This document shows positions 45,100 through 57,887 of a stretch of 64,000 bases of DNA, piece after piece (position 1 is the first letter of the stretch; each line of letters begins with the position of its first letter). Source of the DNA: Acorus gramineus (taxonomy: Eukaryota; Streptophyta; Magnoliopsida; Acorales; Acoraceae); NCBI GenBank assembly GCA_030737835.1, contig JAUJYN010000027.1, forward strand, positions 2,233,900 through 2,297,899, read 5' to 3'. The notes beneath the pieces were generated by a model. It ran no database searches and was not told where the DNA came from. It saw only the letters and a program-made list of their open reading frames with translations. The position numbers were made by a program, and so were the translations under genes.

Positions 45100-48000
45100 T
45101 GTCACGCCCCAGGTCGGCCGTCCCCGAGACGTGGCAAGTGTATATAAAATATCAGAATCTACACAGGAGGTCAATAATATATCATACACAAACAACCAGA
45201 ATGACACACAGACAACAAAGAGGCTGACATGATATATACACCAAATGCGGAAGCAAAAGACTGAATCTGTAAATAAACATACTACAGACTCGATACTCAA
45301 TCATCTGTCCTGTGAGAGCCAATATACACTAATACAACTGAATATATACAAACGCGTGCCAAGCACGAAAATAAAATACATACAGTCAAGAAGGGATGCT
45401 GATAGTCTCTGGCACTCGCGGAACGTGGCGCTGCTCCGCTACTGAAGGAATCCCTCGGAAAGCTCCAACTGTTGCTCCGGCTCCAGCTCAGGCTCAGTGG
45501 CAACTGGGGAAAAACATATGCGAGGGGTGAGCCATACGCTCAGTGAACGACACAACCCATGCATCACAGACAATATTGGCCACTATCCAGATCTTAATAA
45601 TCCACAATCTCTTATTAACAACCACAAAATGGTAACAAATACACAAACTAGTGGGTCGCTCAATCGCCAACCCACTACACCCTCACCCTCACCCTTCAAT
45701 GGGTGACATAGGATTTTGGGACTGATAATCATCCAATCACAACTCCAGTGGGTCGCTCATCGCCAACCCACTACACCCTCACCCTCACCCTACCACGGGT
45801 GACATAGGATTTTGGGACTGACTAGGCTGTTGGACACCCTTGGTCCACCGGTAGTCTCTCCTCCACTCCGTAGGCCGTTTGGCTATCACCCACAACTTCA
45901 GCACAGTCCGTCACAAATATCGGGAGGCGCCTACTGATGGGAGCCCTCACCCACAACTTCAGCACAGTCCGTCACAAATATCGGGAGGCGCCTACTGATG
46001 GGAACCCTTGGAAGGGACGGCCTTTCTAACGCTGGGGCAGCCTCTACCAGATCCAACGAAGGGGACAGAACAGCCTATCCATACGCATATGATCCACTCG
46101 GATCCGCCAACAACGCATCTCTACAACTCTAATGTCCTGAATTCCTCAGAATTCCTCCAAGGCGCATAACCAATATGCGGGGAACATACACAATAATTAG
46201 CAAGGGTGGAATATCATTGGGGGAAAGAAACTTGGGAGGGCAGCGTGAGTTCCTGATATAGGACACCCCGACAACCAAACAAGGAACACGGAGTACCCTA
46301 GCCCGGGTCTCACCGCTGTCCTCACAAGGCCCCTCCCCTATAATATTCACTAGTTATGCTAATAATCATATAATTTGGTATAACATTTCTTATAATATTA
46401 TTGGGACAAGAAACCTTGGGAGGGCAGCGTGAGTTCCCGATACAGGACACCCCGACAACCAAACAAGGAACACGGAGTACCCTAACCCGGGTCTCAGTGT
46501 TGACCTCGCAAGGCTCCTCCCTATAATATCATCTAAGGCATGCAATTTATCATACACTAGCATTTAATTTAATAAATAAACTAGTAGGACACATGCATAG
46601 GCCAAGGCTTCCTAGCATGAGAACAGGGGGACATGATGCATGGCTCATACACATATCCTAAGGGTGCAAGTCCCTAACATGTAAAGTCTAGGGTAGCATG
46701 CATTCTACATTTAAATCATGCTCGCATGGAATACACATTACAATAGGTTAATATAAATCCATGGTGCCCCAGGAGAGGTCGGTATACGCCCAAATGCGTA
46801 TAACGCCTCTCTACTAGGTTGGATTGTCCCACTCACCAGAGATCGGGTCGTCGCGCGACCGCCCGTCAAGATCTGCAAGACAGACATTTATACGGTGAGT
46901 TAAATACACAAATACATCAAACACTCACAAAATACACCAAAAGAACTCAACAGTCGGGCAAACGTACATACGGCCCGTACGCACGTTAGCCCGAGCATCC
47001 CGACTCATTCCCGCACTCCCGGCAACCACCCGCACGGCCACCCGCCCTCGGATGCACCGTCGCGCCTCAACCCGTGCACCCAGGCTCACCGCCGGGCCCC
47101 TGCCCGCACGCCTGGACCCGCAGCCGAGCCACCCGGTGCGCCGCGCGCCCACTGCGCCCCGCCGCAGCAGCCCGCGCGCACCCCGCACATCCCTACGCGC
47201 ACCACGCGAGCACACCGCACGCCCCGCGCGCCCAGCGCCTCGCCCCCGCGCACCCCGCGCGCACCACCAGCCCCGCTCCGCGCGCACTTTGCGCGCGCCA
47301 CCAGCCTCGCCCCGCGCGCACCCGCGCGCACCACCCGCTCGCACCCACTGCTCTCCTCACCACGCGCACGCCAGTGCCTCTGCCCAGTGCCCCGCGCGCA
47401 TGCACCTCTGCGGTGCCCAGCGCCCCTGCGCCCAGCGCTCAGCACCCTCGCCCAGCACACCCAGCATCCACGACCAGCTCCCAGCGCTCAGCGCCCAGCA
47501 CCCGGAACCCTCACCCAGCGCCCACGCGCACGCCCGCGCAACACGTGCCCAGCGCGCCTGCCCGCGCTGCCTGCCTGCGCGCATCGCCGAGTGGCCCGAG
47601 CACCGCTCGCCTGCACGCCCGGCCACTGCCCGCCTGATGCCCGAGTACCGCCTGCCCTGCACGCGCCCAGCCTGCCAGCCCGGCCTGCCAGCGCGCACAG
47701 CCCAGCCATCCTACCCGAGCTAGCCCTGCCAGTCTACCCTGCGCGCCCCGTACGCCCAGCACCCAGCACGCCCAGCGCCAACCCGAGCTCACGCCCGCGC
47801 GCACGCGCGCGCGCGCCCTGCCGCTGCTCGCCTGCTGCGCCTGCCTGAGCGCCTGCTGCCCGGGACTGCAAGCCTCCCTGCCCGAGCTCCTCTACCACCC
47901 ACCACCGGCCACCCCAAGGCCTCCGACCACCACCCACAGCCCTCCGACGGCCACCCACCACCGCCGACCGCCTCCCAACCTCATACCCACCTCCTAACAT

Positions 48001-48612
48001 ACATCTATACAAGAAAAGAGAGGAAAAGAGGCTTACCAAGGGGAGGAAGGGAAGTCCGGTTGCTCTCCGCGCACCGAAACCTCTCCCAAAAGGCTTCCAA
48101 CGCCCGGATCTCTCTCGGCCTTCGAAATGGCCCAAATCAGGGAGGAGAAGAGGGCGGATGGAGGGGCAAAACTCACCGGAATTCTAATTTGAAAGCACCG
48201 GGACCCGATCTACACTTCCTATGCTTTAGGTTTTAAGCTTCAAGCCCTCCAAGGGGCTCAAAACCAAGAAAAATGGAGAAGGGGAGAGAGAGAGCTCAAG
48301 GAGGAAGAAGATGAATAGTGCACAACCTTTTTAGATTTCATTTATATAAAGTCAACTCACTTAAAACCCGGATACGCCCCGGAACTGTGAAATTTTGGAA
48401 ACGTTGCCGGAATTCGATGAAATTTTCGTGAGAGGCCTAAAATGGCACCAGGACACCAAATATGCAGTTAGATTTCCAATCGGAGTCCTCTAACTCAGGA
48501 CGATAGCTAACAGTCCAAAAATTAGCGGTTCCGATCGAAAACTGAAAAAAATAAAAAACTGCCAGAACGCTCCAACGGTTACCAGCAGGTTAAAAGTGAC
48601 ACATATATAACA
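45100..48612 (-). mobile_element. LTR copy G, solo LTR inside the LINE
   Basis: On the minus strand it starts TGTTATATATGTGTCAC at 48612 and ends GACGGCCGACCTGGGGCGTGACA-like sequence at 45100, 3513 bp. It has a TATA at 48341-48350, a donor GGTAAG with intron 46873-48036, a mini-exon 46837-46872 (36 nt), two roughly 185-base units, and a G-quadruplex motif at 45671-45694 with a second at about 45760. A second-intron acceptor-like TTTTTCCCCAG lies near 45505. No internal region is attached. Confidence 0.85.
46970..47830 (-). repeat. GC-rich tract of LTR copy G
   Basis: About 860 bases rich in CGCGCACC and GCCCAGC words, inside the intron candidate. The second half (from about 47430) repeats a CCCAGCGC(T)CAGC-like unit. 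Confidence 0.8.
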
Positions 48613-51545
48613 CATCTAGTGACAGATCCCTCCCTGTTCCAGCAGCTATGCACCATACACCCAGGGGCACACGCGAGGTTTTGGACCAGAGGGAATCGTA
48701 AGCAGAGGGGCAGCTCCCCGCACCAGATGTCTGTCCAGAATTGCGTGCTCTCCCCGTTCCTGATCTCCCATCGTATAGCCTACGCGAACGTCCCCCGCTC
48801 ACCAAACATGCCTTTACACAACGCTGTCGTGTGTGCGCCACACGTGGCCATCTTTGGACACCAACCCCATGTCCCCCGTATCTGTCTTGGAATATTTTAG
48901 CCCACGTTTTGGATGGCTCGTTCAGCCAGCGCCACATCCATTTGGATAGGAGTGCCTCGTTCATGTCCTGCAAATTGAGTACTCCGAGACCCCCAACCGC
49001 CTTGCTCAAAAAGACAGTTGACCAGTTGACGAGGTGAGGCTTGATAGACGCTCCGTGGGTGCCCTGCCACAGAAACCTACGGCGCACCACCTCGATGCGG
49101 TCTAGCACACCTACTGGGATTCTGAAGACTGACAGATAGAGCATTGGAAGCGCTGTGAGTACCACTTGGAGCAGTGAGTCTCCCTCCGTAGCTAAGGAGT
49201 CTCCCCTGCCATCCGACTAGCCTTCTTTCAAAACGCACCAGAAGGGGGTCCCAGTCCTCCTTTCTCAACCGCCCGCGGTAGAGTGGGAGACCCAAGATGC
49301 GGGACGGGAGTTCTTGCACCGCACAGCCCACTAACTGCGCTAGAGCTTGGGCTCTCTCCACTGGCACATTCACTGCCAGCAACACGCATTTCACCCAGTT
49401 AAGCCTTAGGCCTGATACTAGCCCAAAACAGAAAGCGATAAAGTGTGCCGCTCTGGTGGACGAGGTCGAAGCATCGAAGAGCATGAGTGTGTCATCCGCA
49501 TATTAGACCAAAGCCACGCGGTGGCCACCACTCGAAGATGCTAGTCCACTGTACCATCCCCTCCTCATGGCATCCGTACACATACGGCTCAAGACGTTCA
49601 CAAAAAAAATGAACATAATGGGTGATAACAGGTCCCCCTAGCGTAACCCTCGATTGAGCGGGAAGAAACCGTGTGTCGCACCAATGAGGAGCACCAAACC
49701 ATGCGCCGAATCCGTGCACCATTACAAAACCCAATGATTTTCAAACCCGTGCTACCTCAAAACTTGGTAAAGGAAATCTCAATGAACGCTGTCATAGGCT
49801 TTCGCGAAATCAAGTTTTAGCGCAACCCCACTCCTCCTATCCTTATGTATTGCTGCAATGAGTTCTTGGGCCACCGCAAAACCATCCTGAAGATTCCTCC
49901 CTGGGAGGAACGCCGCCTGCGAATCATCGATGAGGTCCGCGCATACTCCCTTCATGCGCGTGGCAAGGACCTTTGCCACAATCATGTAACATACAATTAC
50001 TAGGCAAATGGGACGGTAGTCATCAACGGAAGACGCACCCTCCTTCTTGGGGATGAGCGTGAATAACGATGCGTTGAGTCGTCCCACTCCCAGCACGCCC
50101 TCATGCAACTCTACGAAAAGAGCGAGGACGTCCTCCTTGACTAGGAGCCAAAAGGACTGGAAGAACCGGAACATAAAACCATCCGGTCCCGGCGCCTTAT
50201 CCCCCTCCGCGCTGAACACTGCCTGTCGAACCTCCTCTTCCTGAAAAGGGCGCGCGAGACTAGCGCATTGGTCCCCAGACAGTCACGGTAGAGAGTCCTC
50301 CCTCCATTTTGGGAACCATCTCCTTGAGCTTTGGAACGCTCTAGCATAGTGGTTCACCAGGTGGGAGGCAATGTCCGAGTCCCCTGTCCGCGTGGTGCCG
50401 TCGATATGCATGGTTGCGATGCAATTGGTTCGCTTGCGCTGGCTTGCGACCACGTGGAAGAACTTCGTATTGTTGTCGCTGGATTTCAACCATAGCGCTT
50501 TGGACTTTTGGCGCCATTCGGCTTCCTCCATCTATAGATCCTCTGCTACAATCGACTTCGCCCCTCGGCGCTCTATCGCCTCCGCCTCAGTTAGCAGTCG
50601 TGACTCCTCGTCGACATCGAGGTGCCTAATCGTCTCCATGGCTTGGCTCTTGTGCACATTCCGGTTGGCTCGGGCGTCTTTTGCCCACACCCTTAGACTA
50701 CGTCACAATCGTTTCAGCTTGAACGTCAGGCGATGCGCGCCCTGGAGTCCACCTGCACTGGCTGCCCAGGACGTCGAAACCACATCTTTGAAATCTTCAA
50801 TGGAAGTCCCCCATGCCTCGAAACAGAAGCGTGACGGTGCGTGAGGCTCCCCCTGCCCTGTGAGAAGAAGTGGCACATGATCGGAGATGACACGCGGCAA
50901 GGGTTTTACCGTGCATCCCGGAAACTTCGACTCCCATTCCGCATCTAGCAGGACACAGTCCAGATGCGCGAGGGATTGGCTCTCCCGAATGTTACTCCAT
51001 GTGTAGGCCAGGTTGTACGGGGGGATATCGATGAGACCTTCCTCGTTAATCCATTGCGAGAAGCTAGCCATGCCCGCGTCTATTGGTCCCTGTCTATTTC
51101 TGTCCTCTGGGAAACGCGTCATGTTGAAATCTCCCATCACTAACCACGGCGCACTCCAAACGGCACGGGCCGCAGACAGTTCCTCCCAAAGGAGCTCCCT
51201 AGGGCCGTCCTCGTGTGGCCCATACACACAAGAGCACGCCCATTTCCACCCCGAGCGGCGGATTCCAAGAGCACCGATATAGAGAATCCCCCCTCCACCC
51301 GATCCACGGCGGACCACTTGCCGCTATCCTAGAGGATTACAATTCCTCCGGACGCACCCTCCACACTCTTGGCTGCGCATGCGTCCAACGTGCCGCCCCC
51401 CACCGACCTGATTGTCGCGTCTGTAATCTCCTCCATCTTAGTTTCATATAGACCCATCACTTGGAACTTGTGCTCCTTCACGATGTCGAGCACCGCGCGC
51501 CGCTTGCAAGGGTCATTAAACCCGCGAATGTTCCAACATAGACAA

Positions 51546-53370
51546 CTAAACATAAGAAACATAAAATACCCCTTGGCGCAGCACACCCTTGCATCTTCTG
51601 CAGTCAGAGCTCCTCGATCCCCTCCGGAGACAAGGGGAGCTGACGAGTACTTGCCGCATCGGCTCGGGCTCTGCGTCCACTACTGGTTCTGATTCCACCA
51701 GTTTGAATGCGCCGCATGCGTCGAAAGAACCTCGTACCGAGCTTACAAATTTGTCTCCATTGGAACTCTCCTCGATGCACACTCCCGTGTCCTCCGCGCG
51801 CGAGCACTCCTTGAGCATGCAGAGCACCGACAAACACTCTCTTGTTCGTCTGTCAGCATCAGGAGCCCGCTCCACCTCCTCTGGTGGTGTTTCCACAGTG
51901 TTTTTCCCCTCTACAGGACCAGGCGCATCCCGGGGTGGGGTCAGTCTTTCTACGCGTTCGGCCCTTCCTTGTCTAGTGAGCAGTGAGAAGTGGCCCACCA
52001 CAGACGCGAGAAATGGATCACCACCCACCTTGATCCTAACCCGATGGGGGTCCATTACCCCAAGTCCTGCGGGTATGGGCCTGGATGAGGCTGGACCCGG
52101 ATCCCTACTCAGTGATGAAACAGGTGGCGTCCTTTGTTCCTCCTGGACACTTAACGTCTGTGAAGGTTCCATCCAGCCTTTTCCCTTGCGTGTCTTTTTG
52201 TCCGCTCGAGCCGCGTGCCCAACACTGGTGCTTGTATTGTTAGTGGCGCAGACTAAGCGTCTGTCACGCTATAGTGCCAGAGATGTGTCTGCTGATGCCG
52301 TACATACAATGTTTGACTGGACCGTGTTGTCTTACGGACGCTCCTCTGGCAGGAGGACCAAACCTTCCTCCGCCGAGCATCCCATCTGCGTTAGAGGTGG
52401 CACCACCACTCCCTCTTCCTTCGGTGGCGCTCCTCCACCTCCCCCGATTAGTTCGCTCTCATCCGCCGAGCTCGAGGACGAGACTAAGTACGGTCTGGAT
52501 GGTCCATGGCGGACGCCCTCCACCGCCATGAGAACCATGAAGGCCTCTTCCCCGTGCTCGAACAGTACCTCCGCCGGGACCCTTGGAGTGAAATCGGACA
52601 TGACAACCACATCCACCAACAAGCGCCCTTCCCTGTCCAGCGAAACCCTCGCCAGTTCGATGAATTTCCCGTACTCCTTTACGAGCGTTCTCAGACACGC
52701 CACGTCGAGCCAGTGGAAAGGGAGGCCCCTCAGGCTAAGAATCCATCTCCTCAGGGCGATGGCGGCTGCCCCAAAATCCGGCGTCCACACCGAAACTTTG
52801 AGCTACCCTCGTGTGCCGCACAGGACTCCGGCCCGCAGAATACTTGACCTGAAAGATCAGTTGGGAAACTTGACAACGAAGATCCCACCTGGAAGCGACC
52901 ATTTCCTGATCCATCCAGATTGACCCTAGCGTGATGTCAAAACCCAGCACACATCTCCCCAATCGGGCGCCCAGTTAATCCCTCGGACAATGAGACAGCA
53001 TCAAAGGTGCCCCGTCGCCGGGCATGGGTTGAACTCTGATTCTAGCCGCTTCGTCGGGGGGACCTCCTCGAGCAACCACCTGCCATATGACTAGTGCCTA
53101 GGCATAGCCAACAGATCAGCGGGTCTTGGCATTCTGATCGCCAATGCTTGGAACCCAGACACCTGAAGCACCGATTCGACGCTAGTCTGCTACGCCCGCT
53201 AGAGCTACTGTTTCCTGAATCTGAGCTTCCATTCCTCGAACCGCCATTTCTTAGCCTTGGTAACCCGCCTTCTCCCCCGCTTCCCGAGGATCTCCCGCCT
53301 CTCCTCCGCCGTTTTTGCATCCTCCACCCTTTGTCACCAGCGTTCACCACCATCCAACGCATCCTCGTTC
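51546..53370 (-). pseudogene. LINE ORF1 with two zinc knuckles
   Basis: ORF1 proteins bind LINE RNA in the cytoplasm. Near 53100-53190 the minus strand encodes two CCHC knuckles in tandem: CFRCLGSKHWRSEC and CWLCLGTSHMAGGC (both C-x2-C-x4-H-x4-C). Later pieces at 52332-52962 include WILSLRGLPFHWLD, like the DUF4283-type RNA-binding domain of plant LINE ORF1. In plant L1 ORF1 the knuckle often lies after that domain; here it precedes it. The frame breaks near 52960, 52760 and 52330. The end (stop at 51546) overlaps the start of ORF2 by about 40 bases. A long open frame on the plus strand (51589-52923) is only its shadow. Confidence 0.7.
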
Positions 53371-54947
53371 ACCTCCGTCAATGGACAAGAATAGTTAGGA
53401 TATCATGTTAGGTATAATAATACGTTACTTGTCATGATTTTCAAAGGATTTAGTAAAGTATATTCAGATCCTTAGGTGTATCGAGTATTTTTAACGTTTC
53501 ATCGATATTTTCCATTTGCCATGAATTAGGATTTTGAACCGATTTTTATTCATACAATCTTTGGCCTATCTCCTAAACGTTTTTACATTGTTTTACCTAT
53601 TATATATATATAGATTTTCGTCTATGATGGATCTAGGATTTTTCAAAGATGTTTTAAACGAGTTATTGGTTTACTTAATCAGATCATTGTACGCATGATT
53701 GGATTTCTTCGATATGAGTTCTTACTGTTTTATATCGTTTTGAACGACTCGCGTAGGGTTTTCGATGATAGAAAGTACTAGGGCATTCTTAAAAAACAAA
53801 AACTAGGGTTTCATGCTTCTACCTCGGGACGGCTCCAATGAGAGCCATCGGGCATGTTTCGGACGGTCCCTATGGGAGCTGTCGGAATTGTCAGAGACGG
53901 CCCCTGTGGGAGCCATCGGTTTTAGTGTGTACGGGTTCCATTAGGTTCCATACTGTTTGCACATATTGTGACCGAGTTGTATCGTTTCAGGATTGGTTAG
54001 GTTGACTTAGACTTCTGGTGTTATTCGATGGACCAAAGGTGAGTGGGTCTAGTCTCTACGTATATTTCAAAACTATTTATATTTATATCATGACCACATC
54101 ATGCCTATTTCATGAATACAACTGTTATCTTGATTATGGAATACATGAGCATGACACCATGATTTTAAGGTATTATTTTACGTATAACCTATATTAGAGA
54201 CTATGTTATTCTTGCATGCAAATTACCGTTTGACAAATTGATCTTACATGCATATCATCTATCTGCGTGACATCATCTGCATGACGACTGGTCTGCGTGA
54301 CCTAGTCCAGTGGGACCTTGTCTGTGTGACGTCTGTGTGACCAAGCTCTAGATGGAGCATCTTTCAGCTGTGTGCCATACAGGCATGCGTGTCCGTTGCA
54401 TCATACGCATCATGTAGTTTGTATGAGATTTGTGGCTATTCCTCTAAAGAGATGCATTATGTTTTATCGTTACACTTGTGAAAATTATATGTATATGTTA
54501 TATTCTTCTAGTTTGGATTTTTGGGATTATTCTTAAAAAATTTATTGTTATTATTATTATTATTGGGACGCTATAGGTCCATTCACTGAGCGCGTGGTAG
54601 CTCACCCCTCTTTTCCCAACCTTTCAGAGTAGTTGTTGGTGATTGTCGCTCGTGGTGAGGCGTTGGGTTCACGTTTTATCTTCGTTGCATCGTATGTGTT
54701 GAATAAGCCTTCTTCTTGGCATGCAGTGGACGTCCTTAGCCTTATCAGCAAAACCAGAGGATTTATTATTAGTATTAAATAAAGAACTCGTGTGTATTCA
54801 TTCAAACTTAAGAATGAATAATTGAGATCCTGTGGTTGATTAATGTTTTAATTCTACGAGTATTTTATGAGTTTATTTATATTATTCGATACGTAACGCA
54901 CTGTATCGCATGTCTTAATTAAGGATAATGAGTACGGGGGTGTTACA

Positions 54948-55500
54948 GATACTGCATGAGACTACCCCAGATACAATATGTACAATCTCTTTATCCTCGT
55001 GTATTCAGCAAAACTTTTTTTATTGTGAGAACCCTTGTTAAAATAAAAGGAGCCGTAGATATTTTTATGTGCAACCCAACATACAATTTTTATTTTTTTA
55101 AAAAAAAATTCACATTTCATGGTGTGGAGGGAAAATTCCACATGAATTCTGGACATGACACATGTCATTCACAAATGAGAACGGGTAGCCTAATCAGCCT
55201 AAATGACCCGAAGAAGATCATACTAGCTCTGCGAGTAGCGGTGCCCATACAACCCTCCAAGGAGAGGACAAAGACCAAACTGCTCAGGATCTGAGGTGCC
55301 CAAAGATTAGTCACGAGTCTGATTCCTCGAGGACAGAGCTACAAGGGCACACCTTTGAGTAGGACAGTTAGACCCTAATCTGGGTATGGATCAACCTGGG
55401 GGGGTTGAACGTAACCCAACCCGTCTCATGAGTGGGTTTAGGTTGGGTTTTTTTCTCTGCAAGGTTCAACTTGACCCAAACCCGAACTAACATAAGCCAT
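54948..55500. other. Flank of element P without recognised gene
   Basis: No gene is supported. Near 55400-55495 the words AACCCAACCCG and GGGTTTAGGTTGGGTT resemble the GGGTC-type MITE at 56941-57483, so a degraded copy may lie here. Confidence 0.4.
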
Positions 55501-56460
55501 GAAAGTCCTTCAACATTAGAGTGAGCCTCAGGAGAAGATTATGTAGTAGTCCTCTTTGTAGCCTCTTCAGGATCTTCCTCATCCATAGAAATAACAGGTG
55601 GCGCAAGGTTGTTCACTTTGTCATCCCAACCTTTAGAGTTGTTCTCAAAAGAGGATTCCATGGGCATGCAGGGGTCAACATCATTCAAATGGTCCTTGAA
55701 GCTCCTTTGATAGTCCTCAGTGAAGGCCCTCTCTCATGCAGTGGTCAAACCATTCACCAACTACCGTAGGTGTTCTCTAGTCAACCATACGCCCATGCAA
55801 GGCTGCTAGCTCCTTGGCTTCCTCCATTGCATAGTCGAAGGAATCTCTCTCCGTGGGCAAGATGGAGACTTGCTCCTCGAATTTCAGAGATCGAGATTCG
55901 TAGGACTCAAGCTACTACGATACAAGATGAACACTCTCCTTGTCCTAGTTCACTTCTCGGTCATTATGGAGCTCTTCTCAAACAATCAACTACCTTTGTG
56001 TTCCCAAGCCTCTCTTGGGCCGACACTTCTCTCTCTCCCGTGATACTTTGGCCAGTTGATGAAACTTCTCGACTTCCTTTTGCAGCTTCTCATACTTAGA
56101 CCCATCAAGTCAGCCCGAATGTGCAGTTCATTGACGCAAGCGGTGGCCTGACATATGTTCAACAAGTGACGGGCATGAGAGGGTTGTAAAGAGAAGAAGA
56201 AGTTAGGAGAAAGCTTGAATGAATTACCCTAGACAAAAAAACCAATGCACTTTGGGAAGAAGCGCCTTCATGAACATCGGCGTTCATCAAGCCCAAGTCT
56301 TTGACTAGGATACAACCCCATATTTGCTTGACACTAATCAGTTGCTCAAAAATGTTTGCCCCAGGTCCTCTGAGGGAAGAGCCAAAAAGCTATAGGATGG
56401 CAGTGGGATTGCCCAAGTCAGGTTTGGGTTTCGAGACAAGTTTGGGGGATATCAAATAAA
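55500..56460 (-). pseudogene. Antisense-ORF type coiled-coil fragment
   Basis: Read on the minus strand across frames, pieces such as FDYAMEEAKELAALHGRMVD (about 55785-55850) and YEKLQKEVEKFHQLAK (about 56045-56095) form a Glu/Lys/Leu-rich, coiled-coil-like stretch. It resembles the C-terminal half of the PF04195-type transposon proteins at 4333-6669 and 11986-13126. Numerous stops are present. The N-terminal globular part may lie at 56100-56460 but is too degraded to confirm. Confidence 0.45.
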
Positions 56461-56940
56461 ACCCACGAATTTGTGACAGGAATTAAGCGGGTTTATTTAA
56501 CAATATCCACCTCGGTTGCAATTAATATTAAGATCAAATAAATATTTATTACAATTTTTTGGTATTCCAAAAAACAAAAAACAAAAATAAATAAGCTGAA
56601 ATGTTAAATTGAAATAATTTAGTGAACTAAGCATTGATTAAGTTGGCAAACACCTCCTATCTTTGTGAAAGAAGTCAAAAGATCAAATCCTACATATTCT
56701 TAAAAAAAATTGAAATAATCTAAATCTACTCGGGTGATGAGACTTTGTTAACTTTTGGTATTCTAAAAAAAATAAAAAGAATGAATAATAACCTAGACCC
56801 ATTGACCTACGCATCCCCAAAACCAAAGCCCTCCTCCGTTTCACCCTCTGGTCCCTCATCACCAGCCACCAAATTCACCAGGTCACCACCCACACCCCAT
56901 TTGCAATCATAAATTTAATCTTGTGCTTCTACCAAATGGA
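56461..56940. other. AT-rich stretch without recognised feature
   Basis: No coding pattern or clear repeat is seen. Confidence 0.4.
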
Positions 56941-57483
56941 TTAGGCCTGTCAATGGGTCGCCGGTCGATCCAGACTCAATCCAAACCCGGCCCGATAAAA
57001 GGCTTAAATATCCGACCCGAAGGATACTAAAATGGGTCAGGTTTGGGTCCACCCTGACCCGATCCTATGGACCCGATTGACCCAACCCAAATACCATGTG
57101 TTTTATTTTATTTATGATCAACCCAACATTTATAATTAATGAATAATCATTTAAAATTTTAAACATTTGATATATTTTTACAACCTTTTGTCCTCACGTA
57201 AAAGTATAATAATCCAAACTATATTTCAAATGTTCCCTCATAAAACATTAAAAAAATCAAAATAGTGAAAAGCCATTTATAAAACACTAGACTCTATTAA
57301 AAAAAACAAGTGAAACCATTGTAGGCTCTTAAGAAGTTCATTGACCTCTCTTGTCTAGCCCAGGTTTGTTAATGGATCGACCAGACCCAACCTAATATGG
57401 ACTCGACTTGAAGGGCCTGACAATCAAATGGGACGGGTCCAGATCCATCCTGACTCGAGGACCTGACCCGTTGATAAGCCTAA
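56941..57483. mobile_element. MITE-like element with GGGTC-rich inverted ends
   Basis: The left end TTAGGCCTGTCAATGGGTC and the right end, read on the opposite strand as TTAGGCTTATCAACGGGTC, match with three differences over 19 bases. Subterminal GACCCGACCC words occur at both sides and the middle is AT-rich. No coding sequence. A target duplication is not clear. The ends resemble plant hAT-type MITEs, but this is not proven. Confidence 0.65.
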
Positions 57484-57887
57484 AATAATTTTTTTTTTTT
57501 TGAGAAATATTAGATAATTGCTATCCCGAGTATATTAATATTTGAAGTTTACAAGAGTCAGAATAAGTTCTCAAAGGAGAAAGATAGGAAATGAAAATGG
57601 ATGTTATGTTTTAGTAGTTTTTTTTATATTATCTATCAATGATAATAAGTTATGTTCTAATAAATGTTTTTTTCTTCTTTCATTTTTTATTTTGTAGGTT
57701 ATATTCTAATGAATGTTTTATTTTTATTTAAAACTTCAGCTTTGATTAAATGTTACATTAAAATATGCTTTAATATTTTTTCTAAACCTGTTCTGGTCCA
57801 ACCTAACCTTATCTAAATGGGATGAGTCGGAGCGGGTTTGAGTTTTTTACTTGTATGTTGGAATGGGTTTGGAATGGAAAAGCTAAA

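Larger units (their letters stand above)
44440..51586 (-). pseudogene. LINE ORF2: endonuclease, reverse transcriptase, zinc-finger end
   Basis: The product would nick the target and prime reverse transcription from it. The apurinic-type endonuclease runs from 51586: CWNIRGFNDP, LYETKM, VMGDFNMTRF (about 50990-51130) and the end block SDHVPLLLTG. The RT domain follows: DKAPGPDGF (about 50190), LIPKKEG (about 50040), FLPGRNLQDG (about 49905), LKLDFAKAYDSV (about 49790) and the catalytic YADDTLML at about 49480-49500, which is preceded by an in-frame stop. The C-terminal thumb and zf-RVT region (48629-49165 and 44440-45083) is split by LTR copy G. Several frameshifts lie near 49180, 49490, 49780 and 50220. 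Confidence 0.85.
44149..53395 (-). mobile_element. L1-type LINE inserted in the 3' LTR of P, interrupted by LTR copy G
   Basis: Without copy G it is about 5.7 kb, close to full length for a plant L1-type LINE. The poly(A) tail shows as a T-rich run at 44149-44166. ORF1 lies to the right, ORF2 to the left, both minus strand. The 11-bp duplication TAGGATATCAT flanks it. The end at 53395 corresponds to the 5' end just before ORF1. Confidence 0.85.
13845..54947 (+). mobile_element. Chromovirus-like Ty3/gypsy retrotransposon 'P', 41 kb across nested insertions
   Basis: The LTRs are 13845-16444 and 32980-54947 (the second split three ways). There is a Met-tRNA primer binding site, and protease, reverse transcriptase, RNase H, integrase and a chromodomain-like tail in the Ty3/gypsy order. 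The element's own sequence totals about 8.7 kb; the rest is nested elements. The flanking bases are CATAC on the left and GATAC on the right, a near-match to a 5-bp duplication. The two LTRs differ by a few percent in the stretches compared, so the insertion is not recent. Gag is missing. Confidence 0.85.
32980..54947 (+). repeat. 3' LTR of element P in four pieces
   Basis: The pieces are 32980-33365, 43334-44148 and 53396-54947, separated by LTR copy D with its nested copies, and by the LINE with copy G. All features of the 5' LTR recur, including the TATA box at 43373 and the acceptor-like CAG ending at 54627. About 170 bases at 43800-43965, with a TA microsatellite, have no counterpart in the 5' LTR. 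The LTR ends GTGTTACA at 54947. Confidence 0.85.

Noticed and set aside
46925-47848. Open frames of 139-223 codons
   Set aside because: GC-rich tract of LTR copy G; not kept in the other copies.
51589-52923. Plus-strand open frame of 444 codons, one of the longest in the window
   Set aside because: It is the shadow of LINE ORF1 on the minus strand, where domain motifs (zinc knuckles, WILSLRGLPFHWLD) can be read.
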